From: Candidatus Omnitrophota bacterium
GTDB lineage: Bacteria > Omnitrophota > Omnitrophia > Omnitrophales > Aquincolibacteriaceae
Reading direction: 5' to 3'
Length of the DNA stretch: 39,884 nt
Assembly: GCA_023247035.1 (NCBI GenBank)
Contig: JAHFHG010000018.1
Coordinates: forward strand, 1-39,884
Shown here: positions 26,070 to 34,068 of the stretch, piece by piece
How the letters are laid out: every line of letters starts with the position of its first letter
Numbering within the stretch: the stretch's first letter is position 1
Notes under the pieces: model-generated
The model's database searches: none
What the model was told of the DNA's origin: nothing
Seen by the model: the letters and a program-made list of their open reading frames with translations, nothing else
Translations under genes and position numbers: made by a program

Positions 26070-27524
26070 TTATCCCACAGTTCCTTCAAGCTTAAGGCCG
26101 AGAAGCTGCGTGGCCTCGACCGCGAACTCCATCGGAAGCTCGTGGAAAACTTCTTTGCAAAATCCATTGATGATCGAACCCATTGCCGCTTCCTGGGAGA
26201 CGCCGCGCTGCTGAAAATAAAAAAGCTGGTCATCGCTAACGCGCGAAATCGAGGCCTCGTGCTCCACCTGCGCCGAAACATTTTGCACGTCCATATACGG
26301 AAAAGTATTGGCCGAGCAGCGCGAGCCGATCAAGAGCGAATCGCACTGCGTATAGTTCCTGGCGCCGGCCGCGTTGCGGCCGATCTGCACAAGGCCGCGG
26401 TAATTATTGACCGCTTCCCCTGCGGAAATGCCTTTCGAGATGATCGTGCTGCGCGTGTTCTTTCCGACGTGGATCATTTTCGTTCCCGTATCCGCCTGCT
26501 GGCGGCCGGCGGTCAGCGCAACCGAATAAAATTCTCCCACGGAATTATCGCCGAGCAAAATACAGCTTGGATATTTCCACGTGATTGCAGATCCGGTTTC
26601 CACCTGAGTCCAGGAAATTTTGGAATTCACGCCCTGGCATTTTCCCCTTTTCGTGACAAAATTATAGATTCCGCCCTTCCCCGTTTTGGGATCTCCGGCG
26701 TACCAATTTTGCACCGTGGAATATTTGATCTCGGCGTTATCCAGAGCCACCAGCTCCACAACCGCGGCGTGGAGCTGATTGACGTCAAACTTGGGGGCCG
26801 TACAGCCTTCGAGATAACTGACGCGGCTGTTTTCCTCGCAGAGGATCAACGTGCGTTCAAATTGTCCGGATCCTTCGGTATTGATCCGGAAATAACTCGA
26901 AAGCTCCATCGGGCAGCGGGTATTTTTCGGGATATAGACGAACGAGCCGTCCGTGAAAACCGCGGAATTCAGCGCCGCGAAAAAATTGTCGTTTGCCGGC
27001 ACGACCGATCCCATATATTTTTTGATCAGCTCCGGATATTCCTGAACCGCTTCGGAAAAGGAGCAAAAAATCACGCCCGCTTCTTTTAATTTTTCCTTAA
27101 ACGTCGTGGCGACCGAAACGCTGTCAAAAATCGCGTCGACCGCGACGCCCGCAAGACGCTTCTGTTCAACCAAGGAAATGCCCAGCTTCTCGAAAGTACG
27201 CCGGAGCTCAGGGTCCACTTCATCCAGGCTTTTTAACTGCGCGCCGGCGTTTTTAGGTTCCGAATAATAAATCACGTTTTGATAATCAATCGGAGGATAA
27301 GAAACGTGCGCCCACGCAGGCTCTTTCATTTTCTGCCAGCGCCGGAAGGCCTCGAACCGGAACTCCAGCATAAACTCCGGCTCTTTCTTGTGGTTTGAAA
27401 TCAGACGGATCGTGTCCTCGTTTAATCCGCGGATCGTCATTCCCGGTTCGATCTCGGTCTTGAAACCGTATTTGTATTCCCGGTTAATGAAATCCTGAAT
27501 ACTCATGCTTTTTTGAGCGTCCAT
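26070..27524 (-). CDS. sufB: SufB component of the SufBCD complex
   Basis: SufB is the main scaffold protein for de novo cluster assembly. The 484 residues from the ATG at 27524 show the family segments [33 protein letters not shown], the cysteine in [20 protein letters not shown], and a C-terminal [26 protein letters not shown] lies 6 nt before this ATG; the track's start at 27578 would add 18 unlike residues. It is the first structural gene after rrf2. Confidence 0.96.
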   Translation of the reverse strand: MDAQKSMSIQDFINREYKYGFKTEIEPGMTIRGLNEDTIRLISNHKKEPEFMLEFRFEAFRRWQKMKEPAWAHVSYPPIDYQNVIYYSEPKNAGAQLKSLDEVDPELRRTFEKLGISLVEQKRLAGVAVDAIFDSVSVATTFKEKLKEAGVIFCSFSEAVQEYPELIKKYMGSVVPANDNFFAALNSAVFTDGSFVYIPKNTRCPMELSSYFRINTEGSGQFERTLILCEENSRVSYLEGCTAPKFDVNQLHAAVVELVALDNAEIKYSTVQNWYAGDPKTGKGGIYNFVTKRGKCQGVNSKISWTQVETGSAITWKYPSCILLGDNSVGEFYSVALTAGRQQADTGTKMIHVGKNTRSTIISKGISAGEAVNNYRGLVQIGRNAAGARNYTQCDSLLIGSRCSANTFPYMDVQNVSAQVEHEASISRVSDDQLFYFQQRGVSQEAAMGSIINGFCKEVFHELPMEFAVEATQLLGLKLEGTVG

Positions 27525-27584
27525 TTTATGCCTCCGCTTCCGGTAAAATCTGACCTCTGAACTCCGAATACAGGTCAAAAAAAA

Positions 27585-28034
27585 TCATTTTGCGGTCGTG
27601 TGTGAAACTTCGGGGAGTTCGTTTTTTGCCAGCATCTCGAGCGTGACGGAACTGTAAAAGTTGTCTAAAAGTTCCTTTGTCTTCTGCCACACCGGCTTGA
27701 TATTGCACAAAGGAAAATGGGTGCAGGTAATTTCTTTCCGAATGTCCGGCTCGCAAAAGATTTCAAAGGTATCGCCCTCGAGGGCCTCAATCACTTCTTT
27801 GAGATTAATTTCCGAAGGAGAACGGCTCAAGATATAACCGCCTTGATTGCCGTGCTGTGAAGAAACAATTTTAGCAGCCCGCAAACTTTGAAGTATTTTT
27901 TCAGTATACGCAGGCGAATAGCGTTCAGCCGCCGCGAGCTCTTTAATCGTGATCGGATCAAACTTAAGCTCTGAGTGCCTGGCCATATAGATCAAGCAAA
28001 CTAACCCATACTCTGTTTTCGTTGTAAATCTCAT
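27585..28034 (-). CDS. Rrf2-family iron-sulfur regulator, IscR/SufR type
   Basis: The 149-residue protein is a winged-helix Rrf2 regulator with the typical N-terminus MRFTTKTEYGLVCLIYMA and a recognition region QHGNQGGYILSR. Three cysteines (FCEP, ITCTHFPLC) lie in the loop where IscR holds its [2Fe-2S] cluster, spaced C-x8-C-x5-C. It is first in the SUF operon and probably senses cluster status, repressing or releasing the operon including itself. A palindrome at 28070-28084 over its promoter is a good candidate binding site. The sequence does not say whether it is best called IscR or SufR. Confidence 0.92.
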   Translation of the reverse strand: MRFTTKTEYGLVCLIYMARHSELKFDPITIKELAAAERYSPAYTEKILQSLRAAKIVSSQHGNQGGYILSRSPSEINLKEVIEALEGDTFEIFCEPDIRKEITCTHFPLCNIKPVWQKTKELLDNFYSSVTLEMLAKNELPEVSHTTAK

Positions 28035-28051
28035 CTTAATAGCCTGTTACA

Positions 28052-28084
28052 ATAAAAGTGTACCAAATCGGACTAAACAAGTCC
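28052..28084 (-). promoter_or_regulatory. rrf2/suf promoter with IscR-like operator
   Basis: The palindrome GGACT-AAACA-AGTCC (28070-28084) has perfect 5-bp arms and resembles the GACT-n5-AGTC core of type 1 IscR sites. It covers the proposed -35 TTGTTT (28080-28075); after 17 nt comes TTTTAT (28057-28052). A bound regulator would block this promoter, as expected for an autoregulated SUF operon. The hexamers are weak matches (four of six for the -10). Confidence 0.55.
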
Positions 28085-28118
28085 AGATTAAATTTATCTC
28101 TTTCTAAACTGGACAATC

Positions 28119-28191
28119 TGCTATTATTATGCTAGCTTTTATAAAAGTAATTAAAATATATTAAAAAGATAGGCCATATCTTATCAGGAGG
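28119..28191 (+). promoter_or_regulatory. Extended -10, leader hairpin and strong RBS of the propeller gene
   Basis: TGCTATTAT (28119-28127) is an extended -10. The AT-rich leader then contains AAGATA-GGCCA-TATCTT (28166-28182), a perfect 6-bp hairpin, just before AGGAGG (28186-28191) and the ATG at 28198. The ribosome site is the strongest on the plus strand here. The hairpin could tune its access, but that is inference. Confidence 0.4.
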
Positions 28192-28197
28192 CTTCAA

Positions 28198-29706
28198 ATG
28201 AAAAGAAACAATGCTCATTGGACTAATTTTGTAACACTTGCAAAATCTACTCTCGCTTTTATCGTAATTACAATTCTTGGCCTCAATCCTGCCGCACTCG
28301 CCGCCCTTACGGTCGGCACAGCACGGCCTATCGGCAGGCCTTATGAGTATCCCACCCCATTCACTCAAGCTATCATCAGCGATAACGATGGGTATGATTA
28401 TGTGGCGGCGCCAGGCGCAGACCTCGAGGGAAAGTCGCCTGTCAATTACATCAAAGTAAGAAAATACGCGCACAATCAACCTGTAACCGATGAAGTTAGA
28501 GTCGATACGGCCGAGGCTAACGTTGCTCGTTTCAATGAGCCGCAGCTTTGCGCCATTCCTAATGGAACACTTTATCTGGTTTATCAGAAACTCGATGTGA
28601 ATCTCCCCCGGCGTTGGGTGGATATATTTTTCAGCAGATCCTTAGATTCTGGACTCACCTGGACAGCGCCTCAAAAACTCAACACACCGGGATCGGTCGC
28701 AAGCCTTGAATCTCACCCCACCGTTATGTGCACTGCGGTAGGCGGGACAGGAATTATTGCAGTTGCCTGGATGACCCATGATAATCCGCAACAACCCCGA
28801 TACCTGAACCTCTATTTTACACGCTCCTTCGATAACGGGGATACTTGGCTTTCCGAAGTTAAAATTAATGACGACAACAGCCGGATACACTGGAATTTCC
28901 AAGGGCCGGCGCTTTTTTTCCAGGGGCCGACATACGGCAGCGCTTATATTGCCTGGATAGACAGCCGTAACGACCCGCAACGTTTCAATAGAGGCGACTT
29001 CTATCTTAGCCGTTCCACCGACAATGGCGTGACTTGGGGACCCAATGTTCGAGTCAACCATTCCCCCGGAACTGTTGAGGCAATCGGCCAGGATGCCCAC
29101 CTTGCGGCAGACGAAAATGGAAACGTTTATGCAACCTGGACAGGGGAAGGCGGAATCTATTTTAATCGCTCATTGGATAGCGCTGAAACTTGGGAATCTC
29201 AGGATACAAGGATTAGCGCTGACGGAAAACTTGGATTTTCCGGGTATAAGTCATTTGCTGCTGACCATAACGGCCGCGTCTACGTCGCTTACCTGGGACC
29301 TTCTCCAGGCCTAAAATTTAGATCGTCATCGAATTTCGGCAGGACCTGGGACACAGAACAGATGATCATCGAAGATGCGTTGCCTTATAGGCCTCCCCCC
29401 TATGGTTTGCCGGAATCTTACACAATGGCTACCGATCAAAATGGAAGTATCTTTTTGATTGCGATAGATTTTAACGAGAAATACTCTGCGTATGGGTCTA
29501 CGCTCATGAATGCTTCAGATGATGGCGGAGCAACCTGGGCCTGCGGAACGAGAGGCTGCCGACTGGGACGCACGCAGGTGCAGCCTTTGGTGCAAGGAGA
29601 AATAAGCTGCAATGCGGCAGGGCATTCGGCCGTTATTTGGTCTGAAAGACGCGGCGTTAATGACGAGTTTCCTTCACTCATCAATTACGGCGATTTCGCC
29701 AGCTAA
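28198..29706 (+). CDS. Secreted sialidase-like Asp-box propeller protein
   Basis: The 502-residue protein has a signal peptide (about residues 1-36, ending AALAALTVG). It then has six Asp-box-like repeats of the S-x-D-x-G-x-T-W kind near residues 146, 208, 271, 323, 375 and 438 (SRSLDSGLTW, TRSFDNGDTW, SRSTDNGVTW and others; the fourth and fifth are degenerate). This is the layout of a six-bladed beta-propeller of the sialidase/BNR superfamily. No sialidase active-site arginine triad with an RIP motif is evident, so it may be a binding or glycan-acting protein rather than a sialidase. It stands alone on the plus strand behind an AT-rich leader, so horizontal gain is possible. Confidence 0.75.
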   Translation: MKRNNAHWTNFVTLAKSTLAFIVITILGLNPAALAALTVGTARPIGRPYEYPTPFTQAIISDNDGYDYVAAPGADLEGKSPVNYIKVRKYAHNQPVTDEVRVDTAEANVARFNEPQLCAIPNGTLYLVYQKLDVNLPRRWVDIFFSRSLDSGLTWTAPQKLNTPGSVASLESHPTVMCTAVGGTGIIAVAWMTHDNPQQPRYLNLYFTRSFDNGDTWLSEVKINDDNSRIHWNFQGPALFFQGPTYGSAYIAWIDSRNDPQRFNRGDFYLSRSTDNGVTWGPNVRVNHSPGTVEAIGQDAHLAADENGNVYATWTGEGGIYFNRSLDSAETWESQDTRISADGKLGFSGYKSFAADHNGRVYVAYLGPSPGLKFRSSSNFGRTWDTEQMIIEDALPYRPPPYGLPESYTMATDQNGSIFLIAIDFNEKYSAYGSTLMNASDDGGATWACGTRGCRLGRTQVQPLVQGEISCNAAGHSAVIWSERRGVNDEFPSLINYGDFAS

Positions 29707-29807
29707 GCAATCGTTCGAAAGTCTTTTGAATATTTGTGTTATTTCAAGCGAAGCGAGTTCCCCTCACTCCGATCCGCGAAATCATCACATAAGACTCGGA
29801 AGGGCGC

Positions 29808-30164
29808 TTAGGCGTTCGAATCTCTGAGGCGTGCAAATTCTTTTAATCCCCGACAATATTGAAAACTCGCCTCCGTCCTCCACTTCAGCGGAAATGTCCG
29901 GCACTGGCGCGGTTTGGCAGGATGGACACGGCAGCCGGAATCCGTCAAAAAAACGCAGGACTCGTTCTGATTTTTTTTAAGCACAAGCTTCCGCCGGTCT
30001 TCGAGATCGCAAAACTGATTGACGAAATCAAAAACTTCCATTCCTAAAAAAGCAGCCGTTTCCCCCGCTTCTTCAAGCGTCAGATAAACAAAACCCGGCT
30101 GTTTGCAGCATTCGTTGCAGCGCCGGCAAGCAAACGTTTCTAATTTTTTCTCGATTTCCATCAT
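29808..30164 (-). CDS. YkgJ-family cysteine-cluster protein
   Basis: This small protein (118 residues) has the YkgJ/UPF0153 pattern of eight cysteines: CRRCNECCKQPG at the N-terminus, then a central CDLED, and ESCVFLTDSGCRVHPAKPRQCRTFPL towards the C-terminus. The family is thought to bind zinc or an iron-sulfur cluster; its function is not known. The ATG at 30164 (GGAGG 9 nt upstream) is chosen; the track's first residue is a TTG at 30167 that would also fit. It is transcribed divergently from the helicase gene. Confidence 0.8.
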   Translation of the reverse strand: MMEIEKKLETFACRRCNECCKQPGFVYLTLEEAGETAAFLGMEVFDFVNQFCDLEDRRKLVLKKNQNESCVFLTDSGCRVHPAKPRQCRTFPLKWRTEASFQYCRGLKEFARLRDSNA

Positions 30165-30213
30165 CAAGAGAATCCTCCGACTTCGCGCCTCACGGTGCTC
30201 CGCTTTAAGATTT

Positions 30214-30248
30214 CGCCCTCGGGAAAACTCTGAGGGCGCAAGAGTTTT
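30214..30248 (+). promoter_or_regulatory. Two overlapping, mutually exclusive hairpins upstream of the helicase
   Basis: CGCCCTC (30214-30220) pairs with GAGGGCG (30232-30238), while AAAACTCT (30224-30231) pairs exactly with AGAGTTTT (30241-30248). The two stems share bases and cannot form together, like an attenuator or switch. The second stem is followed by ATTT. This region is upstream of the proposed helicase promoter, so it matters for helicase mRNA only if another promoter lies further upstream. Confidence 0.4.
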
Positions 30249-30249
30249 A

Positions 30250-30278
30250 TTTACGAATCCTCCAGCTTGCGGTATTTT
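30250..30278 (+). promoter_or_regulatory. Putative helicase promoter near the start codon
   Basis: TTTACG (30250-30255) and TATTTT (30273-30278) are 17 nt apart, each matching the sigma70 consensus at four of six positions. The -10 ends 12 nt before the ATG at 30291 and no Shine-Dalgarno site is present, as for metH and metF. Confidence 0.35.
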
Positions 30279-30290
30279 ACTTCAACTCAC

Positions 30291-32237
30291 ATGAATTTTG
30301 AACTCGATCCTTTTCAGAAAAAATCCCTCGAGTGGATTGAAAAAGAGCATTCCGTTTTCGTTGCCGCCCCGACCGGAGCCGGAAAAACCCTCATCGCCGA
30401 AGCCGCGATTGATAAAGCCCTCGCGCGCAGTGAAGCGGCCATTTACACCGCTCCGATTAAAGCCTTGAGCAACCAGAAGTACCGGGACTTCCGCGCCAAA
30501 TACGGAGAAAACCGTGTGGGGATTTTAACCGGCGACGTCTCGATCAATCCCGACGCGCCCATCCTGATCATGACCACGGAAATTTACCGGAACTCTCTTT
30601 TCGAGAATCTGGATAGGATCCAGAAAGTGGGCTGGGTCATTTTCGATGAAGTCCATTATCTGGACGATCCGGAGCGCGGAACGGTTTGGGAAGAGGCGCT
30701 TCTTTTCACTCCGCCGGAAATCCGGATCCTCGCCTTGAGCGCGACGATTCCCAACGTCAAAGAAATTACGGATTGGATTCAAAAGGTACACGCCCGCCCG
30801 ATTGAAGTCGTGGAAGAAACGCATCGGCCGGTGCCGCTTCAATTTCTTTTTCAATGCCAGGGCCGGATTCTCGAAAATACCCGGCAGCTCCTCCAAGAAG
30901 GTTACCTGAACCGGGAGAATTGGAAGCTGAGCCGCGGCCAGCGCCGGGGCGGATTCCGGCTTGAGCGGCCAAAGCCCAACCGGCTCGACGCCTTGATCGG
31001 CCACCTTCGGCAAAAGGAGCGGCTTCCGGCCATTTACTTTGCCTTTGGACGCAAGCGCACAGAGGACCTAGCCTGGGAGGCCGTTGATTTTGATTTTCTA
31101 AAGGAAAATGAAAAATGCGAAATGATGGACTTCTATCACTCTCTTCTGGAACGCTACGGATTGACCCAGGAAAAATCCGCCAAAGATATCGAGCCCCTGA
31201 TCGAGCACGGCATTGCTTACCACCACGCCGGAATGCTTCCGACCCTCAAGGAAGTGATCGAGCAACTTTTCACGAGCCGGAAAATCAAACTCATTTTCAC
31301 CACCGAAACTTTCGCCCTGGGAATCAATATGCCCGCGCGCAGCGTGATTTTTGATGAGCTTGAAAAATTTTACGGGACAGGGTTCCGGATTCTCACGCAC
31401 CGTGACTTTTATCAAATGGCCGGACGTGCCGGGCGGCGCGGGATGGACGACCAGGGATTCGTTTATGTCCGCGTTTATCCGCCCGTGATTGCGTACCCTC
31501 AGCTGCAACGCGTTCTGTTTGGAAAACCCGAGCCCGTCCACAGCCAATTGAATACGACTTACGCCACGCTTCTGAACCTGTACCGGGATTTAGGCCGCAA
31601 GCTGGTCGAAATTTATCCGCGCTCTTTTCATTATTTTGAATCTTCAAACCACGGCCGGCGCGAAGGATTTGATCTCATCAAAAACAAACTCGGCCTGCTG
31701 GAAGAAATGGGTTACATTCAAAATACGGGCCTCAGCCTTAAGGGTGAATTTGCCGCGTCCGTTTTCGGTTACGAGCTTCTTCTTGGCGAAATGCACGAAG
31801 AAGGAGTCCTTGAAGGATTAGATGAGGCGGGCCTTAATGTTCTTTTATCAGGGCTCGTCTTTGAACCGCGTAAAGACGATCACCCTCCCCGTCTGAACTC
31901 GAAAAATGAAAAACTCCGCAAAAGCGCTGAACATTATTCTCATCTCATTTACCGTAAGGAATCCAAGTTCCGGATCCGGCCTTACTCCAAGATCCCGCAC
32001 TTCAACCTCGCCGAGGCTGTCGAAGCCTGGACGCACGGGATGTCGTTTGACCGGCTTTTTAGACTGACTTCCGCGGACGAGGGAGAACTGGTCCGTTATT
32101 TTCGGATGGTGATTCAGCTCTTAAGGGAAATCGAAAATGCCCCTCACACCTCGGAACAAGTCCGGGGAAAGGCCCGAAAAGCGCGCAGCCTCATCAATCG
32201 CGATGTGGTGGACGCGGAAAGGCAGCTGAGGGTTTAG
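30291..32237 (+). CDS. Ski2-like DEVH-box helicase
   Basis: This superfamily 2 helicase has 648 residues from the ATG at 30291. Motifs in order: an N-terminal FELDPFQKKSLEWIEK with the Q-motif-like glutamine, Walker A APTGAGKT, TAPIKALSNQKY, Walker B DEVH (VIFDEVHYLDD), LSATIPN, GINMPARSVIFDELEKF and motif VI QMAGRAGRRG. The core matches eukaryotic Ski2/Mtr4 and the bacterial HelY-type RNA helicases; the C-terminal part is shorter than in Mtr4. It probably unwinds structured RNA for decay or processing. The track's start at 30267 is a TTG with no support. Confidence 0.88.
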   Translation: MNFELDPFQKKSLEWIEKEHSVFVAAPTGAGKTLIAEAAIDKALARSEAAIYTAPIKALSNQKYRDFRAKYGENRVGILTGDVSINPDAPILIMTTEIYRNSLFENLDRIQKVGWVIFDEVHYLDDPERGTVWEEALLFTPPEIRILALSATIPNVKEITDWIQKVHARPIEVVEETHRPVPLQFLFQCQGRILENTRQLLQEGYLNRENWKLSRGQRRGGFRLERPKPNRLDALIGHLRQKERLPAIYFAFGRKRTEDLAWEAVDFDFLKENEKCEMMDFYHSLLERYGLTQEKSAKDIEPLIEHGIAYHHAGMLPTLKEVIEQLFTSRKIKLIFTTETFALGINMPARSVIFDELEKFYGTGFRILTHRDFYQMAGRAGRRGMDDQGFVYVRVYPPVIAYPQLQRVLFGKPEPVHSQLNTTYATLLNLYRDLGRKLVEIYPRSFHYFESSNHGRREGFDLIKNKLGLLEEMGYIQNTGLSLKGEFAASVFGYELLLGEMHEEGVLEGLDEAGLNVLLSGLVFEPRKDDHPPRLNSKNEKLRKSAEHYSHLIYRKESKFRIRPYSKIPHFNLAEAVEAWTHGMSFDRLFRLTSADEGELVRYFRMVIQLLREIENAPHTSEQVRGKARKARSLINRDVVDAERQLRV

Positions 32238-32238
32238 G

Positions 32239-32754
32239 TTAATCCCTTTGGCGCCAAGCAGGATAAAGGATTTGGAGATAGGAACGCTCTTCCCGATCCT
32301 TTTCGGAAAGTCCCAATTTTCGGGCGGCAGCTTCAATCGATCGAGGCTTTCCTTCAATTTCCGCAAACCCGCCGATCCCGGCAAGATAATCCAAAGTCAC
32401 GATGACGCGGCCCCATTTGTACGCTTCTCTTTTTTTACGGTAACGCGCAAGGATCGAAAATCCAAGCTGCTTCAGAAGCAGGCGGGCCGGCTTAAAATCC
32501 ACTGAAGTTTCAATCTCAAGACGCTTTTTATATTTGCTTTTAAGCCTCGGGCCTTTGAAAGTGAGGAGCGCCTTCTTGCCCCACCGGCGGAGCCGCAGGA
32601 TACTCCGCTTTGCCCTCAACCGCCCGTTGAAATCGTAAAGCTCGTTATATTCCTTTCCCGATTGGATTTTGGAGGCGCCTAGCCGCCGCAGGATAACGCG
32701 CATTTTGGAAAGATTTTTGAGCCGGTATTTTTGTTCGATCTCAAAATGTTTCAA
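32239..32754 (-). CDS. CYTH-domain protein (CyaB/ThTPase-like)
   Basis: The 171 residues form one CYTH domain: EIEQKY at the N-terminus, LRLRRWGKKALLTFKGP, KRLEIE, ARYRKKREAYKW and VTLDYLAGIGGFAEIEG. These are the charged strands that line the tunnel which binds triphosphates and divalent metal. Members act as class IV adenylate cyclases, thiamine-triphosphatases or inorganic triphosphatases; the GGFAEIEG segment is common in the CyaB-like branch. The start is a TTG overlapping the preceding gene's stop (TTGA). The product and substrate cannot be chosen from sequence. Confidence 0.85.
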   Translation of the reverse strand: MKHFEIEQKYRLKNLSKMRVILRRLGASKIQSGKEYNELYDFNGRLRAKRSILRLRRWGKKALLTFKGPRLKSKYKKRLEIETSVDFKPARLLLKQLGFSILARYRKKREAYKWGRVIVTLDYLAGIGGFAEIEGKPRSIEAAARKLGLSEKDREERSYLQILYPAWRQRD

Positions 32755-33980
32755 GCGGTTCTCGGGGTTTCAAAGAGCAGCCCGTTGCGGACTTTGATGT
32801 TTTGACGCGATGCGCGGGCGCGAAATTCATCCGTCACTTTTCCGCCATTCCAAATTTCGATAAAATTTTTCCGCCACTCTTCGGCAAGCTGATTGGCCTT
32901 TAAAAGAATCTGATCTCCCAGTTTAGACTGATCCAAATAATCGTAAGCGGTAACTAAAATCAATCGCTTGGAGTCTGCCAAGGCCAGCCCTTCGGAAAAA
33001 ATTTCTAATCTTTCGTAATTCGGGTTTTGTGCAGCCTCTTCGGCCGCGAGTTGCGCTTCATCCATGATTTTCCGAGCGGCTTCGGGCTTTTTCGCCTCGC
33101 AAACTCCGGCTGAGATTTCTTCGTATCCTTTTATATTTTTTAATTTCTCAAGATAGACCCGCAGATAAGTCACTTCGCGCGGCGTCAAAATCGAAGAATT
33201 AAGAAGGCGTTCCGCCTCTTTGCGGTCAAAGCCCAGGCTTAAGAGCGCCTGCTGATTGATACGAAATAAATCCGGCAGGCTTGAATCATTCACCAACCTG
33301 TCCGCCGTCGCGTTCACCCCGCTCGCCGTCAGCGCCACGGAAGCCAGCCCTGCGACGGGAATCAAGAACTTAAGGACCACCGTTGCCCCTTTTCCTCCGA
33401 GGCGGGCACGGGCCATTTCATTAAGGACCTCATTAAGATAAGGATTTGTAGTGTAAGCGTCGACTCCGAACTGTTTAGCCAATTCGCGTTTCGAGGAGCC
33501 GAGAAGTTTTTCATTGAAGGAAGTTTGCTCGCCCTTTTCTTTCTTCGTGAACGCCCTTCCGACCATTCGCCCCAGCTTTCCGGCCGCCTTCCCGACTCCT
33601 TTGACCGAATCGATAGGATGGCTTGCCAGAGTCGTGAGGCCTTTGCGTGTCGCTTCAACCGACGAAGCCGCACCGTCAAAAAATCCGCTGGTTTTTTCAT
33701 TGCGCCGCACCTTTTCAATGACCTCGATCTCGCGCAGCAGCTTTGCAAGAGGCCGCAGCCCTACGACTTCATAAGTTGCGTGTTCGGCCTTCACGCGAAA
33801 CTTCAAAAAACCAGGATTCTCCAAACTATAATCCGCTGCGCTGATTTCATAATATTCTGTCTGCGAAGGAATATTTCCAGGAAGATCCAAATCAGAAAGG
33901 CGCGGGACAGCCGCCATTGCAATTTCTGGCAGGGTTAGAAAAGAGAGCAAAATATAAAATCTGATTTTGGCGCTTCTCAC
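32751..33980 (-). CDS. Secreted protein of unknown function
   Basis: This 409-residue protein is not recognised. It has a clear signal peptide (IRFYILLSFLTLPEIAMAAVP), so it is likely periplasmic. The segment EIEVIEKVRRNEKTSGFFDG and the following amphipathic SHPIDSVKGVGKAAGKLGRMVGRAF resemble uncharacterised secreted proteins of proteobacteria, as far as I recall. A hydrophobic stretch (VLKFLIPVAGLASVALTAS) lies near residue 205, then mostly helical sequence. The start is a GTG at 33980 with GGAGG 4 nt upstream. It overlaps the CYTH gene by 4 nt, so the two are cotranscribed. Confidence 0.75.
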   Translation of the reverse strand: MRSAKIRFYILLSFLTLPEIAMAAVPRLSDLDLPGNIPSQTEYYEISAADYSLENPGFLKFRVKAEHATYEVVGLRPLAKLLREIEVIEKVRRNEKTSGFFDGAASSVEATRKGLTTLASHPIDSVKGVGKAAGKLGRMVGRAFTKKEKGEQTSFNEKLLGSSKRELAKQFGVDAYTTNPYLNEVLNEMARARLGGKGATVVLKFLIPVAGLASVALTASGVNATADRLVNDSSLPDLFRINQQALLSLGFDRKEAERLLNSSILTPREVTYLRVYLEKLKNIKGYEEISAGVCEAKKPEAARKIMDEAQLAAEEAAQNPNYERLEIFSEGLALADSKRLILVTAYDYLDQSKLGDQILLKANQLAEEWRKNFIEIWNGGKVTDEFRARASRQNIKVRNGLLFETPRTA

Positions 33981-33992
33981 CTTACCTCCACC

Positions 33993-34032
33993 TATCCTTT
34001 TAAAGGATAATCGAGAAAAGGACGCCCGGCAA
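33993..34032 (-). promoter_or_regulatory. Possible promoter with a palindrome over the -10
   Basis: TTGCCG (34032-34027) and TATCCT (34009-34004) are spaced by 17 nt on the minus strand, each four of six to consensus. The -10 is part of TATCCTTT-A-AAAGGATA (33993-34009), a perfect 8-bp inverted repeat on the coding strand, which could be an operator. Translation starts at the GTG at 33980. Confidence 0.35.
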
Positions 34033-34068
34033 AAGATCTCTTGAATAAATCAGGGCCTCTATTCGGTA

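Noticed and set aside
25256-26281. 341-residue SufC reading frame from the ORF track
   Set aside because: The first 79 residues lie inside sufB in another frame, are Arg/Ser-rich and unlike SufC. The start at 26044 fits the family and has a ribosome site.
21469-28090. AGTCCAGATT occurs both after metH and next to the rrf2 operator
   Set aside because: Ten bases shared once in 40 kb is weak evidence, and the copy after metH has no palindrome and no promoter near it.
29800-29830. GGCGTTCGAATCTC looks like a tRNA T-arm
   Set aside because: No matching acceptor stem, anticodon arm or D arm is found around it, and the bases are part of the YkgJ-family coding end.
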